Shown here piece after piece: positions 12,860 to 22,175 of a stretch of 31,020 nucleotides of DNA. The notes under the pieces were generated by a model, which did not search any database, was not told the origin of the DNA, and was given only the letters and a program-made list of their open reading frames with translations. Each line of letters starts with the position of its first letter. Position 1 is the stretch's first letter. The stretch is from a virus, in the IMG/VR virus record IMGVR_UViG_3300025087_000245, positions 1-31,020 of that record; one strand, given 5' to 3'. A program made the translations under genes and the position numbers.

Positions 12860-15800
12860 CTAATATTTTAATGTTTCTGGACTAATTAAAAAAGTCTGAT
12901 TAATCAGCTTAACATTATTGTCCAACCCAGAATCGTAGTATTTTAATTGTAAATATTTTCCATCAACGCCTAAATCAATTTTTTCATTTTTTATCATAGG
13001 AATATACGAATACCCATCTCCTATAATAGAAAAAATTTCTCTTGTTGGAATAAACTCGCTAACCAAATTGAAATTACTTTTTAACCTTTTCTGAATATAG
13101 TAGGTAGGGCTATTTCCAAGAGCATTGTCCGTAAATGGAATATAGATGTAACGTCCTCTTAATGCAATGTCTCCTTGTAGAGCGTAAGTACTCAAAGCAA
13201 CTGAATTTTTAGGTAGAACTGCTATTCTGTTTACTACATCCATATTACCCTTAAACCTTTTTTCTAAAATAACTTCCTGATGATTTTGAGATTGTTCTGA
13301 AATTTTGTTATATGCTGAATAAATAAAATTTTCGTCAATAACTAAAGAAGTATCTCCAATCGTATTGTAATCCACATCAATGGCACCTACTATTCCTAGA
13401 GTACTTACGTTTATTCTCTTATACCTATAATTACCTTCATCAGCAACTATAACATTATCCAGATCAGATCCTATTCCAGTGGCTTGGTGATAAGATGTTG
13501 CACCTCTACCTAAAGTTCCATTCATTCTTAAAAATCCAAGATTATTTTGAGAGTGTACTTTTACTCTTTCGTTCATCATGTCAACTAAAAACAGTTCATT
13601 GTTTTCATTAATAGCGTGCTGATGAGCAATATTAAAATTCGTAGTTCCTGATCCTAAACTACCGAAAGTTGAAAGTATAACGCCAAAAGGTGACCTATCA
13701 AATTTTACCAATCTATTATTTGTTCTATCTGAAAAAAATATAAAATCTTTATTTGCCGTTCCATTAAGAGGAAAATAATCAGATTCTATAAAAGTTGTAC
13801 TTTGAATTACGCTATAATCAATATCGTCAACTGTAGCTATACTCGCTGTAGAAACAAGACCTAAAACAATAATTTCTCTTGGCGTAGTTCTTTCAAATTT
13901 CCTAGTAGTTACTTTATTCCCAAAATCGTTATAAACATCTACAATTAACTCCGAATCAGGCGATTTTTCCATAGTTAATAAAAGTTGTCCTGATTTCTTA
14001 TGCGCCATTGTTCCAAAATTAAATAGTTTTACAAATCTATAAAAATTAACAGGATTCCTATCTTTTTCTTGAACAATTCTTATGTTATCAATAGAGATAG
14101 ATGATATATTAATTCCGTTTACAACAAATCTAATTCCATAATATGAAAGTGTATCCGCAAACGGAATTTCTTCAGAATCTAAGTCTGTCCAATCTGATCT
14201 TACTGGAAATGAAGACAACTGTATTCTTACTTGTGTCCAGATATTGTTCGATGTGTTAAGCACACCACTAGTAATAGTTACTGAAGTAAAATTTGTGTCA
14301 AATGCAGATTGAGATTCGTCATTAACCTCTAAATCTACTCTTAAATTCGTAATGTTACCTATACTGGTAGTATATATTTGGAATGAGAGATAATCATTTT
14401 TTGATATTTTTGTTTTGTCATACCATTCACCAATAGAAAAAATATTCATCCTAGTCATTGAAGATTCAGTCACAGAACTGTTGATCCACATTCTAACCGA
14501 TCCTGTTCCTTCAATTACGTTTGTTATATTTCTATTTACTCTTGTTCCAACCCATTGAGAACTTAAGTCCATTGTGTCAACAACTAAGTTTTTAGGTGAA
14601 TCGTCTGTCTGCTCTTCTACGTCTAATTTGTGTACTCTCCCTCCAACAGATTCACCATAAAGTAGCTGCCCAGTACCGTTAGGATCATCAAAAGACGTAA
14701 AAGATTTAGCCAACAAACCACAAAACGGATACCATTGGTCTAACCTAATATCATAAACAATAACAGAATTGTTTATACCTTTAGGAAATTTATCAGGATC
14801 TTCGTAAGACAAAATATAATATTCTTTTTTTTTGTAGTAATGCCCAACAATGTTTTTATATGTGCCAGCTTTTATTAATCTGGTAATCAATGTTTTTATA
14901 TTGTTGCTAATAATTCTGGATTCTTCCACGCTTGTTATTCTTGATCTTCTGCCACCATCATACCTCCTTATTCCGTCTTGAGAAGCAAAAATAAGAAATT
15001 GACCTGTATTGATAGCACTCCTAGGAGCAACTACTCCAAACCCAGAAACTAATTCGCTTATAGCTTGATCTCCTGTCCCAGGACTTAAAACTGAAAAAGA
15101 TAAGTCTTGAATAGCATTCTGTTGACCAACAATTACTCTATCAAAAATAACATCTAAACTATTAATATCAGAAGTTCTAAAATCTAAGAATCTGTTCCAA
15201 GCGTAACTGGAGATAGCTAAATTGTTTAGAGGAGAATTTAACAAAGAATAATAAATTCTGCTTGGATAGTAAGTAGTACCTTGAGTTAAAACTTGAGTAG
15301 AAGTGTCTATTAAAGCTACGTTTCCAAGTAATAAATAATTGTTCTTTTGAGCTACATATTTAGCTCTAACATTAATTGAATCTGTGCTAAGAGTAGTTTC
15401 AACAAGCGGAGCAAACGAAGATGTGATAATATTAAATCTGTATATTGGATTAACTAAACCATCCCCAGTCATAATCACACTATCGTTTATCGTAGTAAAC
15501 GACCAGTTTTGGTGTAGATTAATTGCGCTAGACAATGTAATCCAAACAGAATTAGTGTCTCCTGTACTATACACAATCTGATCTCCTATAACTGCTATAG
15601 TTATAGCTCTTGAGTAACTACCAGTAGAAGCATAAGCTCTATACAAAGCGTCAACGGAATGCGATGATCTAGGCTGCTCAACAAAAGGTTCTGACCCAGA
15701 CCTTTTTACCATCGAACCATCAGAATTAGATATACAGTTGCACATATCAGAACTTTCGTTATCTAAAATGTTTGTCACGTCTGTCTGATCGTTTACTGCT

Positions 15801-15883
15801 CTTCCAAAATCAATAGGCCCTATCTGAATAGGTTCTGCGTACGATAAAGAACAAAAGAATAGGAATACTAGACTAGTCTTCAT
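12860..15883 (-). CDS. Large gp10-like tail protein with lectin-like and NHL beta-propeller domains
   Basis: About 1007 residues. The first ~400 resemble podovirus tail/stabilisation proteins (SDMCNCISNSDGSMVKRSG near the start, IRRYDGGRRSRITS later). Residues about 430-630 look like a galactose-binding beta sandwich ending SSISIDNIRIV. The last ~300 look like NHL-type beta-propeller blades (FIFFSDRTNNRLVKFDRS, LFLVDMMNERVKV). The protein therefore probably forms part of the tail hub and may bind glycans. It begins with a Sec-like signal peptide (MKTSLVFLFFCSLSYAEP). The ATG at 15883 overlaps the end of the upstream gene by 11 bases, with only a weak GGAA site. Confidence 0.75.
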   Translation of the reverse strand: MKTSLVFLFFCSLSYAEPIQIGPIDFGRAVNDQTDVTNILDNESSDMCNCISNSDGSMVKRSGSEPFVEQPRSSHSVDALYRAYASTGSYSRAITIAVIGDQIVYSTGDTNSVWITLSSAINLHQNWSFTTINDSVIMTGDGLVNPIYRFNIITSSFAPLVETTLSTDSINVRAKYVAQKNNYLLLGNVALIDTSTQVLTQGTTYYPSRIYYSLLNSPLNNLAISSYAWNRFLDFRTSDINSLDVIFDRVIVGQQNAIQDLSFSVLSPGTGDQAISELVSGFGVVAPRSAINTGQFLIFASQDGIRRYDGGRRSRITSVEESRIISNNIKTLITRLIKAGTYKNIVGHYYKKKEYYILSYEDPDKFPKGINNSVIVYDIRLDQWYPFCGLLAKSFTSFDDPNGTGQLLYGESVGGRVHKLDVEEQTDDSPKNLVVDTMDLSSQWVGTRVNRNITNVIEGTGSVRMWINSSVTESSMTRMNIFSIGEWYDKTKISKNDYLSFQIYTTSIGNITNLRVDLEVNDESQSAFDTNFTSVTITSGVLNTSNNIWTQVRIQLSSFPVRSDWTDLDSEEIPFADTLSYYGIRFVVNGINISSISIDNIRIVQEKDRNPVNFYRFVKLFNFGTMAHKKSGQLLLTMEKSPDSELIVDVYNDFGNKVTTRKFERTTPREIIVLGLVSTASIATVDDIDYSVIQSTTFIESDYFPLNGTANKDFIFFSDRTNNRLVKFDRSPFGVILSTFGSLGSGTTNFNIAHQHAINENNELFLVDMMNERVKVHSQNNLGFLRMNGTLGRGATSYHQATGIGSDLDNVIVADEGNYRYKRINVSTLGIVGAIDVDYNTIGDTSLVIDENFIYSAYNKISEQSQNHQEVILEKRFKGNMDVVNRIAVLPKNSVALSTYALQGDIALRGRYIYIPFTDNALGNSPTYYIQKRLKSNFNLVSEFIPTREIFSIIGDGYSYIPMIKNEKIDLGVDGKYLQLKYYDSGLDNNVKLINQTFLISPETLKY

Positions 15884-17579
15884 TTTGTTCCGAATAAGCA
15901 ATTCTAGCCGCTTTACCTGAAAATGGAGAAATATATTTACTAGGAGTTCCTAACGTTTTAGATAATCCCTTAGCTGTTAAATTAGCTAATGGAGATGATT
16001 CTATAGCATTAACAATAGTGCTATAGATACCAAAAGGGAGTCTTGATCCTCCTTTTTTAGCAACTACTGGTAATAATCCTATTCTTATTCTTATCAACAA
16101 ACTCTCTTTGGCGGCTAATTTTCCAAGTTCAGGATCAATAGAATATAACTGCCTCCTCAAATCATTAGCCATTGCTTCGTAAGCAGACGCTTTTAATGCT
16201 GACTTAGAATCTACTGTTTTTAAATAAATATTCCCAGCCAAATCATCCATATTTCTTTTTAATTCCATAGCTCTTGTAATATCAACTACTTCTCCGTTTC
16301 TTTTAATAATCCCTTCTTGCATATTATTAAGTTTAGACAGAAAACCTTCTTCTGAACCAATATCCGATTTTTTCTTTAGTTTATTTAGAGTATCTGTAGT
16401 TTCTCTAAGATTAATTGTCCCTTGCCTTTGACCACCACCAACACTAAATTCAGGTAATGGTTTTAGACCTCTAACTGCTTTTCCAATTTCAGACCGCACT
16501 TTAGTTGCCTCTTCATCAGGAGTAAATCCAACATCATATTTTCTAGTAAATCCGCCTAATTCGCTAGGAGGATACAAAGATTCTTTTTTAGTCGTTCTAC
16601 CAATTTCTACGCCAAACACATCTTTCTCAATTTCGGTTACCTCTCGAGTAGTTTTAGGAATATTTGTTTTTGTAATTTTTTCAGAAATCGTAAAAGGAGT
16701 TCTAATTTGTTGACCAGAAGGTATACTAGAAGGTTTAATTGTTTGAATACTAGCTGGTTTATATTCTAAAGAAGGAATACCTTTTATATCAACAGAAGGA
16801 ATTAAAGGTTTTTGAATTAAAGCTCTATTTTCTTCAGTTATAAATCTAATTTGATTTTCTATTCTTGATAATTCTTCTCCAGCTATGTCATACGCTTCTT
16901 TCCTATTTTTAAATCCAATTATTTCTGGAAAATCTTTTAAAGTTTGAGATCCTAGAGATGGTTTTTTTTGTTCAGCTAGCTTTTCAGCTATCTTTGCATT
17001 AGTATTTATAAAATGATTAGTTATACTTTCAGATAAATCTCGTCCGAACAGTTTTCTTAAATATCCTAATGCTTGCCCACCCATAGCTAATCCAGAGAAT
17101 GTAATTCCACCTTTTGCCATGTCTTCAACTGTTTCTTTTACTGGCTTTCTTTTTATAGCGCCTTCAGTAGCTTCGTAGGTTAATCCTGTCCCTAAACTTT
17201 TACTAACCGATCTTCCTAAAGGACCAAGCGCTCTTATAGCTGGACTTACGCCAAACGCTGCGCCGCCAGTAGCTTCTGCCGCACCTAACTTTAAAGATTG
17301 ACCAGCTAGTCTTCCGAAAGCCCTCCCTGTTGCCATTTGAGGTGTTAAAATTTCTCCATCTAAACTTCTTTCCGAAGGAATACCAAATTCTTCCGCAAAA
17401 GATGTTCCAAATTCTTTTGCTTCTGGCGTAGTTGCTATTTTTTTAGTAGCTTTTAAAATTGGTAAAAACGGAACAATATTCTCTTTAAGTTTAGAAGTTG
17501 CAGTTTCAGCTAGGGTTTTAGGCTCTTCTGTTTCTACTTCAAAAGTCCCCTGATCTGTTTCTATTTGATAAACAGCCAT
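15873..17579 (-). CDS. Putative DNA-ejection / internal virion protein
   Basis: A 568-residue protein starting MAVYQIETDQGTFEVETEEP, a start I associate with podovirus ejection proteins (Y-x-V/I-x-T-x-x-G-x-Y/F-x-V). The region at about 85-175 is rich in Gly, Ala and hydrophobic residues (AGQSLKLGAAEATGGAAFGV), as in proteins that cross membranes during DNA entry. The remainder is charged and helical. Its start overlaps the upstream stop (TAATG). Order and composition support an ejection role; there is no catalytic motif. Confidence 0.6.
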   Translation of the reverse strand: MAVYQIETDQGTFEVETEEPKTLAETATSKLKENIVPFLPILKATKKIATTPEAKEFGTSFAEEFGIPSERSLDGEILTPQMATGRAFGRLAGQSLKLGAAEATGGAAFGVSPAIRALGPLGRSVSKSLGTGLTYEATEGAIKRKPVKETVEDMAKGGITFSGLAMGGQALGYLRKLFGRDLSESITNHFINTNAKIAEKLAEQKKPSLGSQTLKDFPEIIGFKNRKEAYDIAGEELSRIENQIRFITEENRALIQKPLIPSVDIKGIPSLEYKPASIQTIKPSSIPSGQQIRTPFTISEKITKTNIPKTTREVTEIEKDVFGVEIGRTTKKESLYPPSELGGFTRKYDVGFTPDEEATKVRSEIGKAVRGLKPLPEFSVGGGQRQGTINLRETTDTLNKLKKKSDIGSEEGFLSKLNNMQEGIIKRNGEVVDITRAMELKRNMDDLAGNIYLKTVDSKSALKASAYEAMANDLRRQLYSIDPELGKLAAKESLLIRIRIGLLPVVAKKGGSRLPFGIYSTIVNAIESSPLANLTAKGLSKTLGTPSKYISPFSGKAARIAYSEQNED

Positions 17580-18526
17580 TATCTAATCCTTTTAAAACTT
17601 TTTATTTTTATGTCTTTAGGTAATTGGTTTAAAATTTCTTCTGGTATTTCTTCTAAAGCGCTACTATTTTTTTCATTTAACAAAGGTAATGGATTTGATT
17701 TTCTTACTCTTTTTTTTATTCCTTCCACAGGAGAATATGTTTCAGTTAAACCTAAATAGGAGCTCTCAAAATTATCTTTTTTATCTTGTAAAATATCTAT
17801 CATCTTTCTAATTCTATTTATATTTGTTTTTTCATCTTTGTCTTCTTCTGGCATAATAGGCCCAAAAACTTCTTTTTCAGTAGGTGTAAATGCCGTCCCG
17901 CCACGCTCCCTAACAAAATCCGCAAACCCTAATCTAAGCGTAGTTAATATATCCTGCTCTTCTTTTGGAAGAGTACCTATAATTTCTCTAAATTTATTAT
18001 ATGGAGAACTAAATAAACCAGTTACATTAATCCTTTTTTTTATAGCCAAGTTTAATCCAGATTCTATATTATTAGCCAATTTAGTTTGATTTATTAAATC
18101 AGCATACTGAGATTCAATTTTTGGAGGAACAGTATATCTATCCCCCGTTTTTTTTCTCTCTTCTTGCTCTATCCTATTCTGTTCTTTTATATCTTGAAGA
18201 TCAACCATTCTTTCTGTTTGATCTTCAAATCTTTTACCAAATCTAACATCTGACCTTTCTTCTCTTTCTAGTTGACGAGACTCTACTCTTTTTTCTTTTT
18301 CTAACTGATTAAGATAATCTCTTCTTTTAGTAACTAGCCCAAGCTCATCAGGAGTCACTAATTCGTTTGGATCTAACCCTGTTTTAACACCACTAAGAGC
18401 CTCTACTCTACTAATCGGTATTCTTTTTCTTCGTTCTTCTATATCTTTTAAAGCATAAGGAACATAAACATCCCTTATTCCACCCAAAAATCCGCCTAGT
18501 CCAGCTAAAATATTATCATCAGCCAT
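17579..18526 (-). CDS. Putative ejection / internal virion protein
   Basis: A 315-residue protein starting MADDNILAGLGGFLGGIRDV, a Gly-rich hydrophobic start, followed by long charged helices (RDYLNQLEKEKRVESRQLER). I chose the ATG at 18526 because TGGGAGG lies upstream; the frame remains open to 18628, but that extension has no ribosome site and lies inside the upstream gene. It overlaps that gene by 8 bases. The function is inferred from its place among three helical genes between the adaptor and the gp10-like gene. Confidence 0.6.
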   Translation of the reverse strand: MADDNILAGLGGFLGGIRDVYVPYALKDIEERRKRIPISRVEALSGVKTGLDPNELVTPDELGLVTKRRDYLNQLEKEKRVESRQLEREERSDVRFGKRFEDQTERMVDLQDIKEQNRIEQEERKKTGDRYTVPPKIESQYADLINQTKLANNIESGLNLAIKKRINVTGLFSSPYNKFREIIGTLPKEEQDILTTLRLGFADFVRERGGTAFTPTEKEVFGPIMPEEDKDEKTNINRIRKMIDILQDKKDNFESSYLGLTETYSPVEGIKKRVRKSNPLPLLNEKNSSALEEIPEEILNQLPKDIKIKSFKRIR

Positions 18527-19175
18527 TCGGATACCTCCCAAAAGAAAGTAAACTTGGTCTAGTAATTCTTTCATAATAAGGATCACGCAAATTAGAAATT
18601 TCAGACTGAATCTTAGGACGGTTCGCATACCGTAAAGCGCCTACTGTCCCAGCAGTACCAACCAACCCAAACAAACTGTTGTATAGAGCAGATTGGTAGT
18701 TTGTTTGAGGTAAATACTGCTGTTGCAAATCTATTCCTCTTTGCCCATACAAATCCGCAAGTTCTTCTTTCCTTCTGCCAGAAGCTATATTTGCCTGCAA
18801 TTCTTCACCCTCAGCTCCTTGTCTCATTTTCTGCAATGCTACCTGTCTAGCATACTGTTCTGCTTCTTGAAGGTCTAACCCAGCCATTTCAGCTCTTCTT
18901 TTAGCTGTTTCGTATACCAAATTTATTCTTTGACGATTAGCCCCAAACCTTTGTCTTGAAAATGTCCGTTCAGACTCGCTAATTAATCCTTTAGAAACTT
19001 CAGGAATACTTCTAGGATCAATACCAGACAATCCTGAAAAAAATTGTCCTCTTGTCCTAGCCAAAAGTTCTCTAGCTCTTTTTTGGCTTTCTAAAGTTTT
19101 AGGAGTCAATCCTTGCAGATAAACGTCTGTTCCTAGCTCTGACCTTCTACGTTCTTCTTGCAAATCTCTAGGCAT
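18519..19175 (-). CDS. Putative ejection / internal virion protein
   Basis: A 218-residue, strongly helical, Arg/Gln/Glu-rich protein (RINLVYETAKRRAEMAGLDL, then QEAEQYARQVALQKM) with a short Gly-rich hydrophobic patch near the C-terminus (LFGLVGTAGTVGAL). The ATG follows the upstream stop directly. Composition and position suit a podovirus ejection protein; no conserved motif is recognised. Confidence 0.6.
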   Translation of the reverse strand: MPRDLQEERRRSELGTDVYLQGLTPKTLESQKRARELLARTRGQFFSGLSGIDPRSIPEVSKGLISESERTFSRQRFGANRQRINLVYETAKRRAEMAGLDLQEAEQYARQVALQKMRQGAEGEELQANIASGRRKEELADLYGQRGIDLQQQYLPQTNYQSALYNSLFGLVGTAGTVGALRYANRPKIQSEISNLRDPYYERITRPSLLSFGRYPNG

Positions 19176-20435
19176 TTACACTACTCCTTTACTACTAACA
19201 GTTGGCTGACCATACTTTGATCCAATATAAGTTCCTGCGATTGTTCCTACTGTGCTTCCTATATCGTTAAAAAATTTATCCTGCTGCTGTTGTCTTCCAT
19301 AATCTCTTTCTGATCTTAATCGCGATTCCTGAATTCTGCTCTGCCTTTCTAAATCTCTGCGATATGATTCTTCTTCATACCTACGTCTTAAATCTGCCTG
19401 TGTTCTTCCAAACGATATTTGCTGCCTTTCTAAAGCTGTTCCACGCTCTGAAGCTAAACTTTCAGAAATTCCTCTACCAGCTTCTATCTCTTTTTTAAAA
19501 GTAGTCTGATACGCAGCATTTTGAAAAAACAGATCGTCTTCTTCCTGCAACCTTAAATATTCTTGCTCAGTTCCAGACTGAATTCCAGCCGCGCTTCTGG
19601 CTAATTCGCTCTGTAAATCGCCACTATAAAGTAACCCTCTAACATTAAGATTCTCAGCTATTTTAGGAGCTATTTGTTCTTGAAAGTATCTACCTCCATA
19701 CTCTTGCTCTCCTGCTAAAAATTCTTCTCTTCCTCTACCAAGTTCGCTTTCAAGTCCAGACTCGAACTGACTAAGTTCTTCTTCTCTCTGTCTCTTTAAT
19801 CCTCTACCTGAAACTATATCTTGAATGCGTTTTACATCTTCACCAGTTTCTGGAGATGTTTTTAAAAATTCACCATAAATATTACCCTCTCTTAAAGGAT
19901 TTATTACATCTATATTTAGAGGAATAGCACCTCTTTCTAATTGAGACGGTTCTGGCAACCTTTTATTATTTTTTAAATATTCAAGTACAAACCTTGCGTT
20001 TCTCTCCGCTAGAGGAATATCTTTTTCATTGCCCTTATCAGTCTTGTATGACTTTTTAAATTTATCTAGTAAAAAATTATATAGTTTCTGTTCATCTAAT
20101 CCTGTTTCTTTTATTCCACCCAATTCTCCATACAAATTTAGTCTCTCTTGTAACTCTTCATCGGTTAGTTCTGGCTCTTTCCCTATATCTGTTTGTCCCA
20201 AGAATTGTTCATACGCCTGTCTCTTAGAAGGTAACGAGCCAATTATCTGCTCAAGTAACGGAAGAATACCTTTACTTGGCTTCGTAGCTAACTTAGCTCT
20301 TGTTTCTGGAGATAAGTTACCTGTAGATTCTATCTCGTCAAGCAACGTATCTATATCTATTTGTCCACCACGCTCTCTAGCTAACGACTCTAAAACTTTC
20401 TTGTCAGAAGATTCAACTCTATATCGTCTAGCCAT
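19176..20435 (-). CDS. Putative ejection / internal virion protein, coiled-coil rich
   Basis: A 419-residue charged helical protein. The middle contains RYFQEQIAPKIAENLNVRGL with LYSGDLQSELARSAAG, and the C-terminus is an extended Arg/Glu/Gln coiled coil (YEEESYRRDLERQSRIQESR) ending in a small Gly-rich patch (VGTIAGTYIGSKYG). The patterns Y-S-G-x-x-x-x-x-L and the Gly-rich tail occur in phage internal proteins. The start overlaps the stop of the adaptor gene (TGATG). Confidence 0.6.
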   Translation of the reverse strand: MARRYRVESSDKKVLESLARERGGQIDIDTLLDEIESTGNLSPETRAKLATKPSKGILPLLEQIIGSLPSKRQAYEQFLGQTDIGKEPELTDEELQERLNLYGELGGIKETGLDEQKLYNFLLDKFKKSYKTDKGNEKDIPLAERNARFVLEYLKNNKRLPEPSQLERGAIPLNIDVINPLREGNIYGEFLKTSPETGEDVKRIQDIVSGRGLKRQREEELSQFESGLESELGRGREEFLAGEQEYGGRYFQEQIAPKIAENLNVRGLLYSGDLQSELARSAAGIQSGTEQEYLRLQEEDDLFFQNAAYQTTFKKEIEAGRGISESLASERGTALERQQISFGRTQADLRRRYEEESYRRDLERQSRIQESRLRSERDYGRQQQQDKFFNDIGSTVGTIAGTYIGSKYGQPTVSSKGVV

Positions 20436-21526
20436 CAGATATATGCTCCTCTACTATTTATTTCTGGTCTAAACTGTTTGTATCTAGGAACAGATGTCAT
20501 CATTCCTTTTAAATCGTTAATCCTAGCTCTTGCCAACGCTTGTTTATTAATCCATTTTGAATCATCTAAATCAGAAAGACGGTCTGCTTCCGCTAAATCT
20601 AAAATTGCAGGATCAAACTCTTCTGGAACTTCAGTAGAATCTTCATCTTCGTTTACCATGTCATACACTCTTTTTATGTATGTATATGGAAAAATATATG
20701 TGTCATTTGGATTCAAAAATAGTTGAAACCCTAAATTGTCCTGCTTCTTAATTTCGTATTCTGTTCCTGAAGGAACAGTAGATTTCGCAAAATTTATTAG
20801 TCTAATTCTTGTATCAGACTCAACTCTCTTAACATGATATCTGTCTTTTCCAACTATAAATAAATCCCCTTCTTCAACATTATCTAACCAAGATGTTCCA
20901 GACCCAGTAACTAAATCATCATCTTCAGTTAAACTTACTGATCCTGTAGTATAAGAACTCTCAAACTGGTTTTTTCCTAACATTAAAAACTGTTCTGGCT
21001 CACCAGTATTACTAATCTCAGAATTCAATTCTCTAATATGATGAAGCGATCTTTCTCTAATAATTCCATCATTAATCCAACTACCAAACTCTAGTATCTT
21101 CTTAACTTCGCTTGGAAAATAATAAAATCTGTTCCAAATCGTAAAAGTCCTAGAACTAGCCGTATCTTCTTTAATTGCAGAATAAAGAGTACATTCTGTA
21201 GCGGATACTCTACGTCTAATTCTGTACCAATTTTTACTATCTTGCGGTTGAAAATAACGTCCTTCCATTGCTGTAGTTATACTTGCCGCTCCACCAAAAG
21301 TAACCGTCCTACTATCAACAGTAATATTACAAGTGCCAGTAATATAATTTTCTATAGTTCTAATCTCTCCAGTTCTAATCAAATGTTGCCAATTAATACT
21401 AGAATTATTGCAAATCTCTTTATACGATTTATTGATCTTACGAGCCGCTAAAGTCCTATACTCAAGAACTTTTTTATCTAGTTTTATACGATCGCAAAGT
21501 TCGTCTATGAAACTTCCAAAAAGCAT
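20435..21526 (-). CDS. Head-tail adaptor / tail-tubular-A-like protein
   Basis: A 363-residue protein. The N-terminal helical part (YRTLAARKINKSYKEICNNS, then INWQHL) resembles adaptor proteins that bind under the portal. The middle has the small beta element GSVSLTEDDDLVTGSGTSWL, EEGDLFIVG and YHVKRVESDTRIRL, often seen as an insertion in these adaptors. The C-terminus is helical (LADLDDSKW-like segments). It lies between head genes and ejection genes, as expected. Family assignment is by pattern only. Confidence 0.65.
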   Translation of the reverse strand: MLFGSFIDELCDRIKLDKKVLEYRTLAARKINKSYKEICNNSSINWQHLIRTGEIRTIENYITGTCNITVDSRTVTFGGAASITTAMEGRYFQPQDSKNWYRIRRRVSATECTLYSAIKEDTASSRTFTIWNRFYYFPSEVKKILEFGSWINDGIIRERSLHHIRELNSEISNTGEPEQFLMLGKNQFESSYTTGSVSLTEDDDLVTGSGTSWLDNVEEGDLFIVGKDRYHVKRVESDTRIRLINFAKSTVPSGTEYEIKKQDNLGFQLFLNPNDTYIFPYTYIKRVYDMVNEDEDSTEVPEEFDPAILDLAEADRLSDLDDSKWINKQALARARINDLKGMMTSVPRYKQFRPEINSRGAYI

Positions 21527-21527
21527 T

Positions 21528-21944
21528 TTAGTCTTTTGTCCCTCTACTTTCTTGACCTTTAGGCGGAGATGTTACCCAGTTCCATCTTACCCGTATTGCC
21601 CCAGTCCCTGTTTTTGTAACTATCAAACCATATCCTAATTGTTCTCCTATTGGAAAATAATCACCAGTAGTATCAATATCATAAACCGTAGAAGTTGATC
21701 CTGAAAAACCAACCGCTGTGTCTGAAGAATTTCTGTATTGAAACTGCGCTGTATCAGCAGTAGTTCCAGAAGTCACAGTAATATCTGCAATAATAATAGC
21801 TGAAGTTGCTACTCTAAAATTAGCTGTAGTTCCAGAAATTTCTGTTGATCTCCATAATTTGTAATCTCTTAAATCATATCCAGCATACAATTTAGATTGA
21901 TACAAACTAACTAAAACCACTAAACTAAATAATATTTTCTTCAT
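21528..21944 (-). CDS. Small beta-rich head/decoration-like protein with a signal peptide
   Basis: A 138-residue protein. After a Sec-type signal peptide (MKKILFSLVVLVSLYQSKLY, cleavage likely at LYA-G) comes a compact beta domain (ATSAIIIADITVTSGTTADT, and YGLIVTKTGTGAIRVRWNWV near the end). The ending resembles the protein at 23730-24221 (GLFFFKTSG ... VKWRR), so the two may share a fold. AGGAGGG lies upstream of the ATG. A virion role follows from position; the signal peptide is unexpected for one. Confidence 0.6.
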   Translation of the reverse strand: MKKILFSLVVLVSLYQSKLYAGYDLRDYKLWRSTEISGTTANFRVATSAIIIADITVTSGTTADTAQFQYRNSSDTAVGFSGSTSTVYDIDTTGDYFPIGEQLGYGLIVTKTGTGAIRVRWNWVTSPPKGQESRGTKD

Positions 21945-21954
21945 AAATTCCCTC

Positions 21955-22173
21955 CTATTTTAATTTTTCTTCTAAAATTTTTAGTCTGCTATCAATCTCT
22001 TTTAAGGACTCTACAACCAAAGCCTCAAATCCTCTAAGAGTAAAAGCCCTTAAATCAGCTAGAGTCCTACACTGCATCATAAATTTTGAGCTAAAAGAAC
22101 TTAACGCTTGCGAGTATTCAGTATTAGCAAGAGTAAGAGTTAAATTTATTATTGTAGGAACAGAAATTGACAT
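21955..22173 (-). CDS. Small phage protein with a truncated beta domain and coiled-coil end
   Basis: A 72-residue protein. The first half (LTLANTEYSQALSSFSSKFM, then MQCRTLADLRAF) resembles a common phage head-associated beta domain with A-N-T-E-Y-S-x-x-L ... F-x-x-Q-x-R. The second half (LVVESLKEIDSRLKILEEKL) is a short coiled coil instead of the usual remaining strands, suggesting a fusion or truncation. No strong ribosome site is seen. Confidence 0.55.
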   Translation of the reverse strand: MSISVPTIINLTLTLANTEYSQALSSFSSKFMMQCRTLADLRAFTLRGFEALVVESLKEIDSRLKILEEKLK

Positions 22174-22175
22174 AA

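Noticed and set aside
18527-18628. Hydrophobic N-terminal extension of the ejection-like gene as a signal peptide
   Set aside because: The hydrophobic residues come from translating the upstream gene in another frame; the ATG at 18526 has a clear TGGGAGG site.
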